Positions 36,505-48,022 of a stretch of DNA of 64,000 bases are shown here, piece after piece. Positions within the stretch are counted from its first letter, which is position 1; each line of letters begins with the position of its first letter. A program made the translations under genes and the position numbers. The notes under the pieces are model-generated. The model was not told the DNA's origin and did no database searches. It worked only from the letters and a program-made list of their open reading frames with translations. Origin of the DNA: Leptoclinus maculatus (Eukaryota; Chordata; Actinopteri; Perciformes; Stichaeidae); assembly GCA_032191485.1 (NCBI GenBank), contig JAVDOI010000011.1:1831438-1895437 (forward strand). Direction: 5' to 3'.

Positions 36505-37587
36505 TCACGGGTTGACAGACGCTCCCGTCTGGTTGTACCTCCTCACCGGCGACCTCTCCTGCTTCTCAGGAACACTCAGGAGCCAGGCCTGGAACTTGCA
36601 CTCCTCCCGCGTCACCCCGAGACTCTTGCGGGTCCGAGCCCTCAGCGACGGAGGCCTCTTCTTCTGCAGAGTCGAGGCCTCCCGGACCTGCTCGGCCCCG
36701 GAGCCGGAGGACTCCGCCGTCTCGGCCTGTCGATGTCTCCTGGACTTGGACGCCTCCTGATAGTTGCTGTAGCTCTTCTGCTTGATGGAGGACAGGAGCC
36801 GGGCCCTGCTGCTGCTGCACTCCGCCTCGGTCGGCTCCTCCTCGTTGTCGTCGGAGTTCTTGTCTTTGTTATCCCGTGAGAAGGTCCTCTGCTGCCAAGC
36901 GATGAACTCCGACATGCAGTCTTTCAGGCGGGCGGATAAGTCCCGATGGGTCATGGTGACCTCGCGGCTGACCTCCACCGTGGCCTCCTTCAGCTCCTCA
37001 TACTGGCTCTGGATGTTGGTCACCTCCTCCAGGACGTCTGCGGAGGAGAGCTCCTGGACGGCCGTGGTCCTCCCGAGAAACCCGGCGCACACGTTCTCCC
37101 TCTTCGGTTTCATCTGCTTCTGGAAGATGAGGAAGTGTGGCATGGCGACGTAGTGAAAGGCGTTGGTGGCAACGAGCTTTTGGAAAATGTATAAAACATC
37201 TTGGTGCCCAGAATCCGCAGAGTCCTTGAGGAACTTCTGGACTACAGCCCAGTCCCTCAGAGCCAGTCTGATCTTCACATGCGGACTGGCAAGTTGCGTG
37301 TGGTACAAACCAAACATCAAATACAAGCCTCCCACTCGGATCTGGTAGCTGTACGGAGGCATGAAGAACTTCACGGCTGTGGCCAGCGCCACTCTGCAGA
37401 ACCTCTTCATTTCTCCGACGGTCAGGTCGCCCATGAACACATCCGAGAAGCTCATCTCCCTCCAGATGGATGAGAAGTCCTCGAACCTGATGGAGTCGGT
37501 CTGCTGGAAACGAGCCAGTAGTTCCTCCACATCTTCTGTCAGGGGACCGTCGAAGACGGCAGAGTAAATCAACTGCGGACGAGGCAT
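36505..37587 (-). CDS. SNAPC1: SNAPC1-like, intronless snRNA-activating complex subunit 1
   Basis: A single uninterrupted frame of 360 aa (human SNAPC1: 368 aa in about ten exons). The N-terminal half is strongly SNAPC1-like: LLARFQQTDSIRFEDFSSIW, then SYQIRVGGLYLMFGLYHTQL, DWAVVQKF and NAFHYVAMPHFL. The C-terminal third is charged, with the conserved block KQKSYSNYQEASKSRRHRQ. SNAPC1 is part of SNAPc, which binds the proximal sequence element of snRNA promoters for RNA polymerases II and III in the nucleus. The frame stays open 57 codons upstream of the chosen ATG (37587), but that part lacks SNAPC1 similarity. The complete absence of introns points to a retroposed copy, yet no stop or frameshift has accumulated. 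No poly-A tract or flanking duplication is visible. It could be the only SNAPC1 of this species or a second copy. Confidence 0.9.
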   Translation of the reverse strand: MPRPQLIYSAVFDGPLTEDVEELLARFQQTDSIRFEDFSSIWREMSFSDVFMGDLTVGEMKRFCRVALATAVKFFMPPYSYQIRVGGLYLMFGLYHTQLASPHVKIRLALRDWAVVQKFLKDSADSGHQDVLYIFQKLVATNAFHYVAMPHFLIFQKQMKPKRENVCAGFLGRTTAVQELSSADVLEEVTNIQSQYEELKEATVEVSREVTMTHRDLSARLKDCMSEFIAWQQRTFSRDNKDKNSDDNEEEPTEAECSSSRARLLSSIKQKSYSNYQEASKSRRHRQAETAESSGSGAEQVREASTLQKKRPPSLRARTRKSLGVTREECKFQAWLLSVPEKQERSPVRRYNQTGASVNP

Positions 37588-39366
37588 CGTGACCCCAAAA
37601 ACAACAACCTCAGTCAACAGTGAAACTCTCTCGAGCTGCTCGACAGAAAGACGGAAGGAGGCTCTGAACGGACTCGAGACAGGTGAGGCTCGTGATTGGC
37701 AAAATGAGTCAATTAAGCTAAGGGTTGCGTTCATGTAGTGTTGGAACAATCGGAACAATTACCTCCCTATTGAGTACCCAGATATCACGTCAGGTAAAGC
37801 TATATTTTATATATACTTTTTTTTTAAATACTATAAACAGCTATTAACGTCTATGTTGTTTCCACATTAAAGCTCATGAACACGCCGAAGTCAGAAGAAC
37901 GACGTCCCAAGCTCGTGAATAGGGGAACATCCGAGCAGCACCTGAATGCACCATAACCATCTGGTTTAATATGTTGACACGTGTTTCCTAAACAGGAGGG
38001 AAACACTATTCAACACGGGAACAGACTTCGACATAACACCTGTGTAATAAACGTATAGACTACCAGACAAGTAGGGAAATGAAGCATTGTATATATTGTA
38101 ATGTATTGAATATATTTCTGTTGGTTAGGGTTAATTTAATGATAATTATTATCCCTAAAGTTAACTACATAACCTATATGTTACCATTCACCTCGCCTCT
38201 TTTAATATACTACCAAAGATAGTGTGGGACTCCCTCTTCTCATATTAGTATACAGAGTTTAAGGATATAAAAAAGATTTAAAGATCAAAAATACGTTTTT
38301 TTTCCGTCTCATTATCCGCCCACATTAAGTGCCACTAAATTAGACCACCCTCATTAATTAACGTTTTAGAAGATAAACATTGCTGTGACTTTATTGTATT
38401 ATTATTGTAATATATTTATAAGTAGCATATAGCAGCTTCCAGACACCAGCTTGTCAGTGCTCAACTTGAGCTGGTCTATGGCAATTTGTTTTTAATTACC
38501 TGCTTTTATTCTGAAAGGTATATTCACATATTCTTTAAGAAAAATAGAAGTTTTATTTTAATTGATTATTGCAATCAGTAAATAACAAATTATATCAATC
38601 TACCATGTGGCTACACTTGCCAAAATAATCTGTTTCACCTAAATAAGTGGGTGAAATTTAATTCTATCAAAAATATAAACTAATTAATGCAACCTTCACA
38701 TATGTTAACAGCTCAGGAGAAGTTGCCATCTAATGAAATGTTATATGAAGCACAAGGGTCATGTGTCATTGATAAGGGTTTATTAAGACTTAACAAAAGG
38801 ACACATGTTGAACCTTTATTAAAAATATGAAATTAAATTAAATGCATCACCGAAATGAAAATGTAAAGTCCCACAAAATGTTTGAATCAGGAGGGACATG
38901 ATTTTAATGATTTAATTAAAACTTCATTGATTAGACGTTTGTTAGATCAAACAATCTATTATCACATTTTATTAAAGGCATTTACAGGAAAGAAAACAGC
39001 CTTTTTACGTTCATCTGACCTTTAATGAACAAAATAATAAGTGGAAATATCTGCAGTTATTTTATTTCACCGTGACCTGAGAAGGTCAAAAGTAAAAACA
39101 GAAACACTTTAAGAAAACATCTGCTTCTGCAGAGCAACAAAAAGTCAATTTCGGTGTAACCGTCCTTTAAATACTCTCTTCTGTACTTTTAACACCAGAA
39201 CACCAGTGACAGAAGAGCAGAGGGGAGTTTTTGGTTTCACGTATTTAAATGAATAGTCAGGACCAAAGTAAAATGTAACTAAATAAAAATAGAAAAGCTC
39301 ATAATTTGTTGGTGAGACGTCAGCGTATCTCGGGGCCCTTCCGTCTCGTGTGTCGCTTCCCTCCGA
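37588..39366. other. Spacer between the SNAPC1-like gene and SRP72
   Basis: AT-rich with no supportable frame. It must contain the promoter of the SNAPC1-like gene (near 37.6-37.8 kb) and the SRP72 3' UTR. A minus-strand AATAAA at 39061-39066 lies 300 bp after the SRP72 stop and may end that transcript. Confidence 0.5.
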
Positions 39367-42300
39367 CTACCAGCCTCCTTTGCCTCCCTTCTTCTTCTTC
39401 TGTGGTGCCTTCTTGCGCGTGGCCCCCGAGGCTGCAGGTTTCTGCTGTCGCGGGGGGACCACGTTGCTGGCGGGGGCCGTAGAGGAGCCCGATGCAGACC
39501 CTGGTCTGGGGGAGGTAGGGGGGCTGCTGGCCGTCTTACTGGCATCCCTGGAACAGAGGAAGAGACAAATATTTGATCATCCTGGGAACATTTTACACCT
39601 AAAATTCACCCTAAAACTCCCCATCGCAGGAGACTCTTTACTCACAGCTCGGCCGACGCTCCTGCCGTCGCTCCCTGTGTGCCTTTCCCGATCTGCTCCT
39701 TCTTCTTCCCCTTCTTCTTGCCTCTGTAGTTCGAGCGCTCCTTCATGGGCAGCCACCTCTCCAGGTCAGGGGTCGCTTTGGGGTCGCAGTTCTTGGGCAG
39801 CTTCCCTAAAAAAAAGAACAAAAAAAATGAGTAAATAACATCAGGAGGATTACGTGAGGAGATGGGTCTGTGGTCTCTGTATTACATAACATGTTGAAAG
39901 CATCTTGTTGAAGATGATTTATAATATTTCTATATCATTTAATAAATATATTAATTCCTACTTTGACGAGTAATTATTTGTTTTACTTTGATCCTGATCA
40001 GATTTAGTGAATCCGTCCCACAAACAACAAACCTCTCTTTTTCTTCTTCTTCTTCTTGATCTCGCCTTGCTGGCTGTAGAGAGAATGCAGAAGTGTGAGC
40101 ATAAAGAGGGTGAAAGTGTCGCCACATGAGATCATGTTGTGAACATCATGAAGCCGACGAAGAAGAGAAGCAATGAGGGTTTACATCTGTTCTTTGGGAA
40201 GGTTTTCTCCGATGACTTTAGTAGCCTTTTTCCTGACGTAGGTGGCTCCGATGGAGTTCTCCAGCTCGTCCACGTCCACCTTTAAGGCCATTGTGTCTGC
40301 AGACGGTAGGTGCTTGCTGAGGCTGGAGAGGAATGCTTAGGACAAAACTACTTCACAGTTCAAACGGACACTTCTAGGGTTGAGGACTGACTTTAAGATG
40401 TTTGACTTGGTTAAATGGTTTAGCACTTTTATACCGCACTGCTTATCTGAGTATGTTCCTAAGCGTTCCTTTAGGTCGTCTAGCTCCGGCTTCTCGGGTT
40501 GGATAATTAAAGACGGACCTCCAATACTGTGTTCTATGTTATTATCTAAATAATCATACTACTCAATAGAGTCTATGGTGTGGTCTTCCAGGGCTGCAAC
40601 TAACAATTACTTTCATTAGGGATTATTCTTACAAGTATCTTCACAACTAACAATTAATCATTTCGTCTATAAAATGTGAAAAATAGTGGGAATTGTTAAT
40701 TATATTTTCCTTAAATTCAAGGTGGTGTCCTTGTATACCTTGTTTTATCTCAACATTAATTTATCACAGAACATCCTCACATTTGAGTCGTTAAAATCAG
40801 AGAATGCTGGGTGTTTTGCTATTTGTTACCAATTACTAAAAACTCTTCTCAGCTCTCGTGTCAGCAGATCCAAAGGATACGATTTGGCTTTGTCCGTGTC
40901 CACCAGAGAATACGCAGAGATGAGTTGTGCCAGCGTGTGGATGTCGTTGGTGTTTTGTCTGTTTCAAGAAAAATGAAACAAATTAAGCTTCAACTGTTGC
41001 AGTAAAAATGACAAATATAGACGAACACAACAAAATGATCTCCTGTAAGTATTAACCTATGAAATGATGAAACCAGTTTAAGATTGCATTTACACTCACA
41101 GATGTGCTGCATAAACATGTAACATAAACACATGGTTAGCCTTCACAATGTTTCTTTTGTCATTTCATAATTTTCTCTGCTCTATAAGCACTTTGTAATG
41201 ATGTTTATCAAGCCGTTTAAGAACTTGACAAACACGTGAGCTACTTGACATCATGCCGACAAGCTTTATAGAACAAAAAAAAAGCAGAATCAACAGCTAA
41301 CAAGTAATAACCCTGCACACATGTTGATGCTCAGAGTTCTGCAGGGCTGTAACTCACTTCCACAGCTGCTCCAGATCACTAATGGCTTCTTTTTTCCGTC
41401 CGTACTTCAGTTTGAAATTGGCAGCTTCTCGTACAAGCGCCAAGTGTGCAGCAGAGCCGGGCTGTGGAGGAGCGAGAACAACAGGCTGCTGATTACACAC
41501 AAACGAGTCCACGTGTTGCTGCCCGAGTTAGCTACTCGGCTCACAAGAAGACTCGCAGAAGGAGCAGTAACGCGTTATAGGAACAGAAAACTAAACACGA
41601 ACCTGTTCAGACTGGTAGTGATCAATAGCTTGTTTGAAAATATCGATGGCGCTGTCGATGTCTTCTTCGTGGGAGTACATCGTTACCAGAGCTGAAATCT
41701 GAGGAGTCAACGACAACAGTTTAGATGTCAGGTGACGGCAGACGTCGATACACAAAGATAGTCATGAATCCAAACGGACTTACCATCCCCGATTTGTGCT
41801 TGAACTCTTCGATGGACCTCAGAACATCACAAGCTTTTGTTACGTGACCTGAGGAACAAAACAAAGAAAGAAGACCCAAAACAGAGTGTCATAAGACGCG
41901 TTTATTAAAGGAAGCTTAAGACTAGAGTCCGTTTGAACACATCAAACTATAATCACTGTAGAAACACGCCATCACCTTGTATTAAATAGAGTTGAGCCAT
42001 TGTCAGTTTGATGCCAGATGCACTCTCTGGATGTTGGTCTGAGAATTGCTGGAAAACAACAGTCAATGAAAGCACGATCTTAAGAAAATACACTTGAAGC
42101 ACATAAAACTGAACTAAATCATTGAATAAAATCCTGCTTAACTTACTAAATAAGCTTTATTATTGTAGCTATGGATGCATGGTGCACTGTCACGTTTAAT
42201 AACAGGAACATTATTCTTGAGTAAATAATTCAAAGCTACAACACAGATGTGTGGAGTCAGTCTGCATGTAACTGTAAAGTCTTTTGCAGGATGTTTAAAA

Positions 42301-45300
42301 GTGTGAAGATCTGCTTTTATAGAATGAAACATCAGCAAAGTTGGTGTTTTACTTTTACGTAATCAGAAAGAAAAGTGGGAGGATTCTCAGACTGAAGACA
42401 TCCAGTGTTGTTCAGTCCCTACCTGCAGCAGCTCGATGGCCCGGCTGTGCTGCTTCTCTCTGCACAGCTGAGCCACCTGGATGAGGACCGGCCGAGGGTG
42501 ACCCGGGTTCTGAGACTGAAGACTGGCCGACAGTTTCCTGCACTGGTCCGCCTGCAAACGGCAACGCGCCAACAAAACCCTGATCAGTAACGAAATCTAA
42601 AATTGTGGAAAATCATCCACGACTGCGCTCCTGTTCCTCTGGAGCACAGCGGCCGTTTAGCTACCTGGTTGGTGTACATGGCCAGGAGGGCTTTGTTGAA
42701 GTCGATGGCCTGCAGCTGCTTCCTCGCCAGCTTGTATTCAACACCTTCAGCGTTCGTCAGCTTCACCTTTTTCTTTGAGTCAAACACGTTTTGGTCCTGT
42801 GGATAGAGGTCAACTGATTTCAGTATTCTGGACGAGGCGGTCTTCAGCTGGCAGTGAGTCTGAGGTTTACTGTGACGTCACAATGATACTTTTATGATGA
42901 AATATTTCCGTTGGTAAGATCGTCTCACACACTCACTCACCTTGTTTATTGTAATGATATTGTTGGCGGTCACAGCAAGCAGCCCAACATCTGACGGCCT
43001 GCAAATTAAGAGCATATTAAAAACTCTGTGTGGTTGTGATTTGTGGGTTGCCATTTCTACTACTATGGAGGCAGCTATAACAATAAGACGATATGTTACG
43101 CGTCATATCATGTGTGCAGCATTTGAGTCCATGCCGAAGTATATAGTATATTATGGAATATATTTGACATCTGTATTGTTGAGACATACTAAAAATAAGT
43201 ACAAGTTTCTGGCACAAATAGAGCATAAAGTACCATCGCAACACACATTAAAACGAGAATACATCATCATTATTTCAACCCGTGCCACATTCTTTATGTC
43301 ATTAAATGTACTGAACTCACTTGAGCTTGATGACCTGGTTGTAGAGCTGCAGAGCCTCGTCCGTCCGACCTTGTAACTGCATGACGTACGCCATCTGAGA
43401 ATGGATGACGGCCAGCTCAGACTCTATGTCCTCCTCGGTCACATCCTGAGAGGGACAAAGCAGCAATGACAGTTCATTCTGGGTGAATTAAGACATCAAG
43501 CATGGACATGGTTGCACAGCTTAATAATTCCTATTTTAACCATTACTAGTTGCCTGTAAACAAGACACTCACAGAATCATCTGCCAATGAGACTCTGCAA
43601 AGCTCTGTGAAAGAAAAACAAACAGTTAAAGTCAAATGAGAGAATGGATGAAATAGCAAGAAGGTAGAACAGAGTGGGACTGACCCTCTGCTTGTCGTAG
43701 CTTATTGAGGGACTCCGTCAGCTGTCCCTGGCCAATCAGAGCGCAGGCAGCATTGTAGCACAGCTCATACGTGGACTCTGGAAGACCGAGATCTTCCTGC
43801 AGAAGACAATATGTTAAACATGTTAAAAACCATATAGTACAATAACTTGACTGGTGACACATCCAGTTAGACCGTCTGAGCTCTTCTTCTCTGGTATTCA
43901 TACAAGTAAAACATTTGAAGAAGAAGCTGAATATGAGCTTTCGAGTCGTTTTACTTTATTTTGTTACGCTCTGCATTCAAGTGAAAGAAACCGTTCCACT
44001 TCCTTGGTGTGTCAACACCTTCGAAATCAGTTTAAAGTTGCTTTTCATCCGTTTCAAGACAGAAACTGAAAACTTAGACCGTCCAAAAGCCCAAAATGTT
44101 GATTTTGAGAAGCTTACCAGTGGAGCTTCCTCCCACTGACTCATAGAAGCCACCACAGCAGCGAGGTTGGTCTTCCTCTCCTCCTCGTACTCATCCTGGG
44201 AGTTCCTGATCAGATCTGTGTAGACGGACTTGCAGTCATCGTAGCGCTCCAGTCTGTACAACTGGACAATGGAAAGAGACACTTCCAGTCAGCAGGAGTC
44301 TTTACAAACACAAAAGCTTCATTGATAATAAAAAGGTTAGATTTGATGCAGATCAGTCAAATTAAACATCTTATGGACAAATTGTGGGCTTTTACAAGAC
44401 GCTCCACACAAACGAGAGGGTGGGCAGGTAAACCCCTCAGAAGTACACAGTCTACAAATCGAGAGCATCCCGTAATACTACAGTTTTTAAATGTCTAAAC
44501 AGCCTCACCACTTGACCGTAGAGCTCCTTCAGCTTGTCCGTTTGCTCCGGAGCAGCCTCGATGGTCTTCAGGGCACTTTCCACTCTGTTCAGCCGGTACT
44601 CGCAGTACGCCTTCTCAAACACCATGTCACTGAGAGAGAGGAGAGAAATACACATTATTACAACTGCAAGTCATGTAAGCAAGTAACTCACTAAGTTGTG
44701 TGTGTAAAGCATGAAACAAGCATAGCGACATTTAGATCAGTTATATATTTATTCATGTTTTGTTAAGTGTGGTTTTACATTTAACGAGGATGCAACTACC
44801 GATTATTTTCATTAACAATTAGAGCGTTGATAACTTCTTTAATATAATATCAGATAGAGCTTCAGCTCCTCCAGTACTGAACAGCCTTTCTGCTGATCGG
44901 AGGTTTGCAAATACAAAGTTGTTTTCAGAGTAAAATTCAAGCCATTTCTGTATGTTTGTGTTTAAATGTGTGTGAGCATGCTATCTGCATGTATTGACTA
45001 CTTATTTTCTACTGTTTTATTTACTCTGTAAAGCACTTTTTGTGCAAGAATGCGCTCTACAAAGAACCCTGAATAACAGATTGAACATTGAGTTTATAAC
45101 GGTCAAAAACACAAATATATTAAATTTACAATCACCTGAAACAGTGTGGAAACCCTAACAATAGAGAAGCTGGAACCAAAGAATGTTTATCACGTTAAAT
45201 TGATTAAAATAAATGAAATAACTGATTATCAAACAAATCCGTTTTATGTCTGGTTAATCAGATAGTTGCTCCTAATATTAAGAATGCACATTTACCACTC

Positions 45301-46363
45301 GAACACATATAATGTATAAATAAGCACACATGTAGTCGATTACCTGCTGAGCACTTTTGAATGCAAGTTCATGACGTTCAGCGCCTCTTTGAAGCTGCCA
45401 GTCTGAACAAGGCAAACTATTTTACAGTTCAGGGCCGTCACATCGTCCCTGTTTTCCTGGAGAACTGCGACAGAAAAGAACACAAACACACAGCAGAACA
45501 TTAATTACTGGAAAAAGTCATTCATGCATTCATCTTTTTAAGACTCGACTACTGTAACTCCTTCTCTCTGGCATGCATGCATATATATATTATTTTATTT
45601 ATTTCTTATTTTATTTTGATCGTATCAACTGCCTCACTGAGCTTTCTGTTATTTTTTTATTATAACAATAATTATTTATTGTTTATAACATTTCTTTTCC
45701 TGCTTTTGTCTGTCAAAGCAATTTGTAAACTCTGTTTTTAAAGGTGCTACATAAATAAAGTTATTATTATAATTAGTAACGCAGATTAACAAAAAACGGA
45801 CACAATTGACTGTAAACCTGTTAATTAAAAGACTAATCAACGGTCACTGTAGGTGTCTAACGGTTTGGTGACAGCTGACTGAACGCTGGTTAGCCACTGA
45901 CCATGTTAAGTTAGCTGGAAGGCTAGGGACACGTCACTAATCAGGGAAGAACGGCACATTTTAGTGGCAAAATATTACTTTATCACTGCACGTAAAACCA
46001 TGAAAAACCAGCTGTATTCGTAGCGTCAACACTTAAGTATGCGGTTGTTTGGAGAGGTTTGGTTTACAAAGCTAACTCGGTGTTTGAGAGACCTGAGAAG
46101 TAGATGTCTAACTGCCTTTAGCATAGCCACATGCTAACAGCTGGCCGTAGCTTAGCCAGTGAACTCCGCTGATTGGAGCCAGAAGAAATAGGCCGTCTGT
46201 CAACTGTCTGACCGCGGTTCCTTGTTCCGATTGAGAGTAACGACGACAGACATGAATGCCTACTTTTAGTCACAGCTTTCAGGGCTCTCGTAAAGTCTCC
46301 ATTCTGCCCGCAACGGTTCACTTCGGTCCACAGCGAAGCCACCGAGACCCCTCCGCTCGCCAT
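39367..46363 (-). CDS. SRP72: SRP72, signal recognition particle 72 kDa subunit
   Basis: Nineteen exons, all with GT-AG borders and consistent phases, total 2010 nt (669 aa; human 671). Minus-strand order: 46264-46363, 45344-45464, 44509-44629, 44118-44261, 43685-43796, 43573-43604, 43321-43445, 42941-42998, 42665-42796, 42423-42551, 41976-42048, 41784-41848, 41603-41698, 41358-41461, 40881-40958, 40185-40322, 40033-40073, 39646-39805, 39367-39547. The start MASGGVSVASLWTEVNR matches human. TPR-like helical repeats fill the N-terminal two thirds and bind SRP68. A lysine run (KKKKKKK, exon 17) precedes the 7SL-RNA-binding motif, here TPDLERWLPMKER; the tail ends KKKKGGKGGW. SRP targets nascent secretory proteins to the ER from the cytoplasm. 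The motif's usual PDPxRWLP shows Leu for the second Pro. Identification is certain. Confidence 0.97.
40592..40760. repeat. Dispersed teleost repeat fragment in an SRP72 intron
   Basis: GGGCTGCAACTAACAATTAC start followed by ATTAATCATTTCGTCTATAAAATG; the same family as 27235-27590 and 60050-60200. Confidence 0.6.
45090..45260. repeat. Dispersed teleost repeat fragment, inverted, SRP72 intron 2
   Basis: AGAAGCTGGAACCAAAGAATG followed by GATTATCAAACAAATCC and GTTGCTCCTAA: the reverse-complement arrangement of the element at 27235-27590. Confidence 0.5.
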
Positions 46364-47235
46364 CTTCGCTGAATGGCCTCACAGAGTCGGCGGAAGTAAA
46401 AAGTGTCCACATCCGGGTTGAAAATCTTCTTCTTCTTCTTTTTTGGGGGTTTATTGGCGGATGACAAACCGGGTTAGAAATTAGAAAAAATAATTTAATT
46501 TATTAATTTTTAAATTTAAAGAATACACAAGCCGAAGATTAGTGATGAAACCACGACTTTTTGTCAGAGATAATTAAACATTACGTGACATTTTTGGAAA
46601 TAGACGTTAACGTTTCTCACTGTGCAGTGAAATGATGCCTTCACAGCCGACCTTGAAAGTTTGTTTTCCACACAGCGACCGTTCAGTCAGTCCACAGTCT
46701 GCGGTGCTGCAGCAGCAGTTAGTGCGCATTAAGAGATGCGCACTGGACTTTGTTCTCAATACTTATATACATATACATATAACTCTTGAGCAAGTCAATG
46801 AAACTCAAGGAATCTCTAAAGTTGTTAAGTTAATTTGAAGTGGCCCTCTTTTATGGATTTATTTTATTTAGTAATTTTGGTGGTTTTGATCTTGTTCAAC
46901 CTTCTGACACGTTTATGCACCCGTTGTAATGAACTAATATATATTTCTTTGCTTTTACTTTAATACGATTTATAATACGTTTTCCACCGCTAACCACCAG
47001 GGTACGGGGACACTAATTACCAGACGCTTCTTTGTATGTTATACAAACATCATACACAAATTTACCTTTACACATTTTATTGTATTTAAAAAAATCATGA
47101 ATATCCGATATTTCTGGTAGCACAGGAAGGCAGCACGAGAGTCACGGTTGGACGAACTTGTTCGTCAGCCGAGGAGAGGGGGGCACTGTTGTCACCCGTC
47201 AGGTCCTGTGTGTGTCGAGCTTTTGTCCAGGAGAA
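46364..47235. promoter_or_regulatory. Shared divergent intergenic region SRP72 / LEPROTL1
   Basis: An 872-bp gap separates the oppositely directed start codons of SRP72 and LEPROTL1. It includes a fragment with TTCTTCTTCTT and GGGTTTATTGGCGGATGACA (46428-46470), resembling a common vertebrate interspersed repeat, and a perfect palindrome GACGAACTTGTTCGTC at about 47152-47167. No TATA box is placed convincingly. Confidence 0.45.
46390..46397 (-). promoter_or_regulatory. SRP72: ETS-like site at the SRP72 promoter
   Basis: GCGGAAGT directly upstream (27 bp) of the SRP72 ATG; ETS/GABP-type sites near the start are usual in housekeeping genes. Motif-based inference. Confidence 0.4.
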
Positions 47236-47970
47236 ATGGCTGGGATTAAAGGTAAAACATGGACACTTTTTTATAAAAATTTAATTTAGAAAGCCTCTAA
47301 AATCCTGACTCAGTTTATATATAACTGCGTCAAATGACGCTGAAGATAGATGGACGCGTTTAACTGTAACGTGAGGAAGCCGCAGGGCCAATACAGTCGT
47401 TAGCATTAGCTTAGCTTAATAGCATCCATTCCTTTGGGCTAGAAAGCAGCCGCTACTTAGTCAACACAATGACATGCGTATTAAAAATAGAAGACACACT
47501 TCAGCCATGTGACGCTTCATTGTGATACTGTAATTAATGCAATTACCGTAGTATAATAACGTAGTAGTTACCGTAATAACGCTAAAGCTAGCTGCACCTT
47601 AACTTCAGTGGTTATTACACAGTCGGTGACCACCGGACACCGGATTAATTGCAGTTAACAAGCAGCTGTATTGACTGCATTGCTTTCAGAGTTTAACATG
47701 GGCCCCTAATAAGGTGTCTTGGATTGCAAATGTAGCTGTTACACGTAGGAATCAGCTGATTCATCACATGGGTAGCTACAGCAGCCAGGGGCCCTGCAGT
47801 CAGTGATGGGATAGAGAGAAGCTATATATGTGTGTGACACTCTGTCTCTCTTCTAGCTCTCATCAGCCTGTCCTTTGGAGGGGCCATTGGCCTCATGTTC
47901 CTCATGCTTGGATGTGCCCTCCCTGTGTACGAGTAAGTACCACCATCACACACACCATGTGAGCCTGTTA

Positions 47971-48022
<52 letters not shown>

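Noticed and set aside
36479..37567. Several plus-strand frames
   Set aside because: Antisense shadows of the SNAPC1-like coding sequence.
37588..37758. Upstream 57-codon extension of the SNAPC1-like frame
   Set aside because: No similarity to SNAPC1, whose N terminus aligns near the ATG at 37587; more likely 5' UTR.
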